NCBI GenBank assembly: GCA_001466705.2
Contig: LATX02000213.1
Location: forward strand, 1 to 64,000
Reading direction: 5' to 3'
Origin: Moniliophthora roreri
Taxonomy: Eukaryota; Basidiomycota; Agaricomycetes; Agaricales; Marasmiaceae
Length of the DNA stretch: 64,000 bases
Under the pieces are notes generated by a model. It was not told the DNA's origin, did no database searches, and saw only the letters and a program-made list of their open reading frames with translations. How positions within the stretch are numbered: the first letter of the stretch is position 1; each line of letters begins with the position of its first letter. A program made the position numbers and the translations under genes. Shown here one piece after another: positions 61,781 through 64,000 of the stretch.

Positions 61781-62158
61781 CTGAGGTTAAGGGATTCGAG
61801 CTGGGTTGTGTTAATTCATGGAGGTAAAGGAGGGGAGGAAAAAGGACGGGGGACGTATGTCTGCGTGCTGAGAAGAATCTATTATCTCCCACAAAATAGT
61901 ACAATCGCTATATCCAATTCAACACCTACTTTCTCGGTTTCTTGTAGCTAAACGGACGGAATTCGTTCCTACTCGTGCAGTCCGCTTGTTCATTAGCACA
62001 GAATGAAAACAAAGGAAAGGCAGACGCACTCGTCTGAAACACCTGACTCGACGTTGACATTATAAACCCAAATAGCTACTTTAAATTGCAGCGAGCGTAC
62101 TCTAATCTTGGAGAAGAATGGGATCGAACGATCCAGGTACAAGATCGCGAACAAGTAA
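61781..62158 (-). pseudogene. Decayed fragment of ERG8
   Basis: Matches ERG8 around 56670-57080 in order and orientation. Blocks include the start of exon 3 (GGTTAAGGGATTCGAGC), the exon 2 segment with ACAATCGCTATATCCAA, intron 1, and exon 1 (TTGACATTATAAACCCAAAT, GCGAGCGTACTCTAATC). Large internal deletions and many substitutions destroy the frame, and neither the start codon nor the kinase motif is kept. It is a dead duplicate 4.8 kb from the functional gene. Confidence 0.75.
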
Positions 62159-63293
62159 TGGTGTCCGATGGTATCTGATGTTTTTATGTGGGGTAGGTTT
62201 GAGCAGGTCCATTACCGGCCTCTCGTCAGATACCATCAGATAGACATAAGAAAATCTAATGTATTCCGACGACATACTTCTAAGTACATGCTGTAATCTA
62301 TGTGAAGTCCCTCCGTCGCTATCAAATAACCCTTTGCCCTATCCGCCCAAATGCCCTCTGCTCTGACTGTCCCAACACCCTCTACCCTGGTTGCTGGCCC
62401 CAGCTCTGCCCTGTCCATGACCGTAGTCCGGTATCTGTAAAAATGATGGTCAGTGATGATATTGGGGTCAAGGGAGTTTCGAAACTTGCCTGAACCAAAG
62501 TCAGATTCCTATGTAGTTGTACCGGTGCTCGCCAGCGTGAGGCGACTTGTCTGTTGATTATCGCGTCGGTAAAAAGTAAGCAACGATATGACCATGCTGC
62601 TCACCATGACGAGTCTCTCTTTCCACCCGCTCTTTCACGTTCTTCCAACTGACTTGATGTGACATTTAAGAGCAATCTTGACCTAGAATGTATCAGTAAG
62701 CTGAGGTTGAAAAGTTGAGAAAGGCGCACCGAGGGATATGGTGGTGGGCGGATAGGGCATAGTATTGAGGGGATAGTGGTGGTCAGGAAGAAAGAAGAGT
62801 CCGGCATCGTGGGAAACAAATATGATACAAAGTTTTGGGCGTTCTTCGACGGTTGCGATCACAATAACACTGGCATGTCGTCTGTCCGGCCATCATTTCT
62901 CAAGGTCAGCACGCATCAGAGTATTACTCACTGGGCGCGATGTTTCAGCTCTCTAGGCATCAACTTTGACTGGCGTTGCCGCGTTGGGTTTGCCCAAATC
63001 AGCTGAAGCGGTATCGTCGATTTTAGGGCGCATTCCGGGCTAGTTTGGGCTTGCTAACGCCCAGAATACTTTCTTCGCTGCAAATCACAGTACTATTGCA
63101 GTACTATTGCTTTCAAGTAGCAATGTGTAGCGCGTCCCGAATCTATGTCGTCAGGGCGAACAGATGATTACTGCAAAATTCACATCTTGGCTTCTCACCT
63201 CGAATTTCCCCCAGTTTGATGGTTATTTATAAGCTGCACCAGAGCAATACACCTTCAATTTCGACACACCCTTCTATCCTCCCTAATTGCTGC
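62159..63293. other. Intergenic DNA before the second membrane-protein gene
   Basis: No gene supported. Contains a short tandem duplication (CAGTACTATTG twice, near 63089) and the promoter of the next gene. Confidence 0.4.
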
Positions 63294-64000
63294 ATGGATC
63301 CCCTTCCATATAACATCACCATTCCTGCTCAGTCATCAGCCATCGAATATTTTCCTGGTCGCGCCGACAATGACACTCTGGAAGGTGGTTGGAATGCCAC
63401 ATATACTCATGGAAGGAACTCTAACTACCAAGGAATTGGTGATAGCTACCTTCAAACGGCCTTCCTTGACACGTCTATGTCACTAACTTGGGTCGGCACA
63501 GCAATGTATCTCTACGGGAATTCGACGGATTCGGTCGATATTGAAGTAGACGGCACCAGGTTCATTGACGTACGTCCCAATGGTGACTTGCTATATCGTG
63601 CGACGGGTCTACCTTATGGAAGCCATAAAATCGTTTTGAAACACCGTGGTTCTGGCACGTTGGCAATTCATCACGCTATTTTGACCATTGGGATAGGTTA
63701 CCAAGAGTACGACGTCACTTTCTTGTATTGTTGCATCTCAACCGACGCATTCAAGTTCCTCTTTTCAGGTACTGAATCGGTCGGTCTCAGCTGTCATTGA
63801 CGGCCAACCAAACGACGCCTTTTTCGAGTTTCAGAACGTGGCGTCCGACTCCACAAGGTGGGGAGCATATACAAGACTAAAAGGTAAGTTGTGGATAATC
63901 TGGCATACGGGTAAATCAAATATCTCATGCACAGGGAAATTGCAGCAGATCTACCAAACGGTGGACAGAAGCCGATCCCTGATACGATGGGTGGATCTGT
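63294..64000 (+). CDS. Paralogous single-pass membrane protein, cut by window end
   Basis: Starts MDPLPYNITIPAQS and parallels the gene at 58996: GIGDSYLQT, MSLTWVGTAMYLYGNST, LPYGSHKIVLKHRGSGTLAI. Exon 1 is 63294-63714; a 55-bp intron follows (63715-63769, GTCACT...TTTTCAG); exon 2 is 63770-63893; intron 63894-63945; exon 3 runs off the window. Here the first intron has a normal AG, which identifies the retained intron in the neighbour. N-glycosylation sites are frequent. Function unknown. Confidence 0.75.

Overview
The window comes from a filamentous basidiomycete, most likely an Agaricomycete. Protein genes are cut by many 46-70 bp GT-AG introns. A complete set of fungal housekeeping genes is present (CDK1, GPN1, eIF3a, SHP1, CCH1, ERG8, Wss1), together with lineage-typical families: an F-box protein, a 7-TM protein, and single-pass membrane proteins beginning with the same MDPLPYNITI start. 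All exon models were built by eye from splice signals, reading frame and paralogue comparison.

Layout. (i) 1-19.6 kb is a tandem array of a divergent gene pair. 'B' (reverse) and 'A' (forward) are two branches of one large P-loop NTPase family. Their architecture is Crinkler (CRN)-like: short header, NTPase, middle helical part, then in A a PD-(D/E)XK-like nuclease core. Full pairs are B2/A1 and B3/A2. B1 and an extra A fragment (A0) are cut by an assembly gap at 1401. Between units lie broken copies of the 3' end of GPN1 and of the last exon of a prefoldin-5-like gene. The intact GPN1 sits at the right edge of the array (19.8-21.1 kb), so the array seems to have grown next to GPN1 and carried pieces of it along. 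(ii) 21-28 kb holds a stand-alone SRA-YDG gene divergent from GPN1, CDK1 (PSTAIRE) and the p97/Cdc48 adaptor SHP1. (iii) 28.5-32.8 kb holds a broken 7-TM gene, an intact but strikingly CpG-poor paralogue, and an intron-containing tRNA-His. (iv) 33-48 kb is dense housekeeping DNA: Wss1-type metalloprotease and eIF3a (divergent), the calcium channel CCH1, and an AIF/FSP1-like oxidoreductase. (v) 48-64 kb is looser: a gene-poor stretch, an F-box gene, ERG8, a transposon-like remnant, two paralogous membrane-protein genes, and a decayed fragment of ERG8.

Functionally, the housekeeping genes cover cell-cycle control (CDK1), RNA polymerase II assembly/import (GPN1), translation initiation (eIF3a), Cdc48 and SUMO/DNA-protein crosslink repair (SHP1, Wss1), calcium entry (CCH1) and the mevalonate pathway (ERG8). 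The unusual material is the CRN-like A/B array, regulatory-looking sequence inside a CDK1 intron, a 6-nt CDK1 microexon, and the mixture of methylation-reader gene and CpG-depleted DNA.
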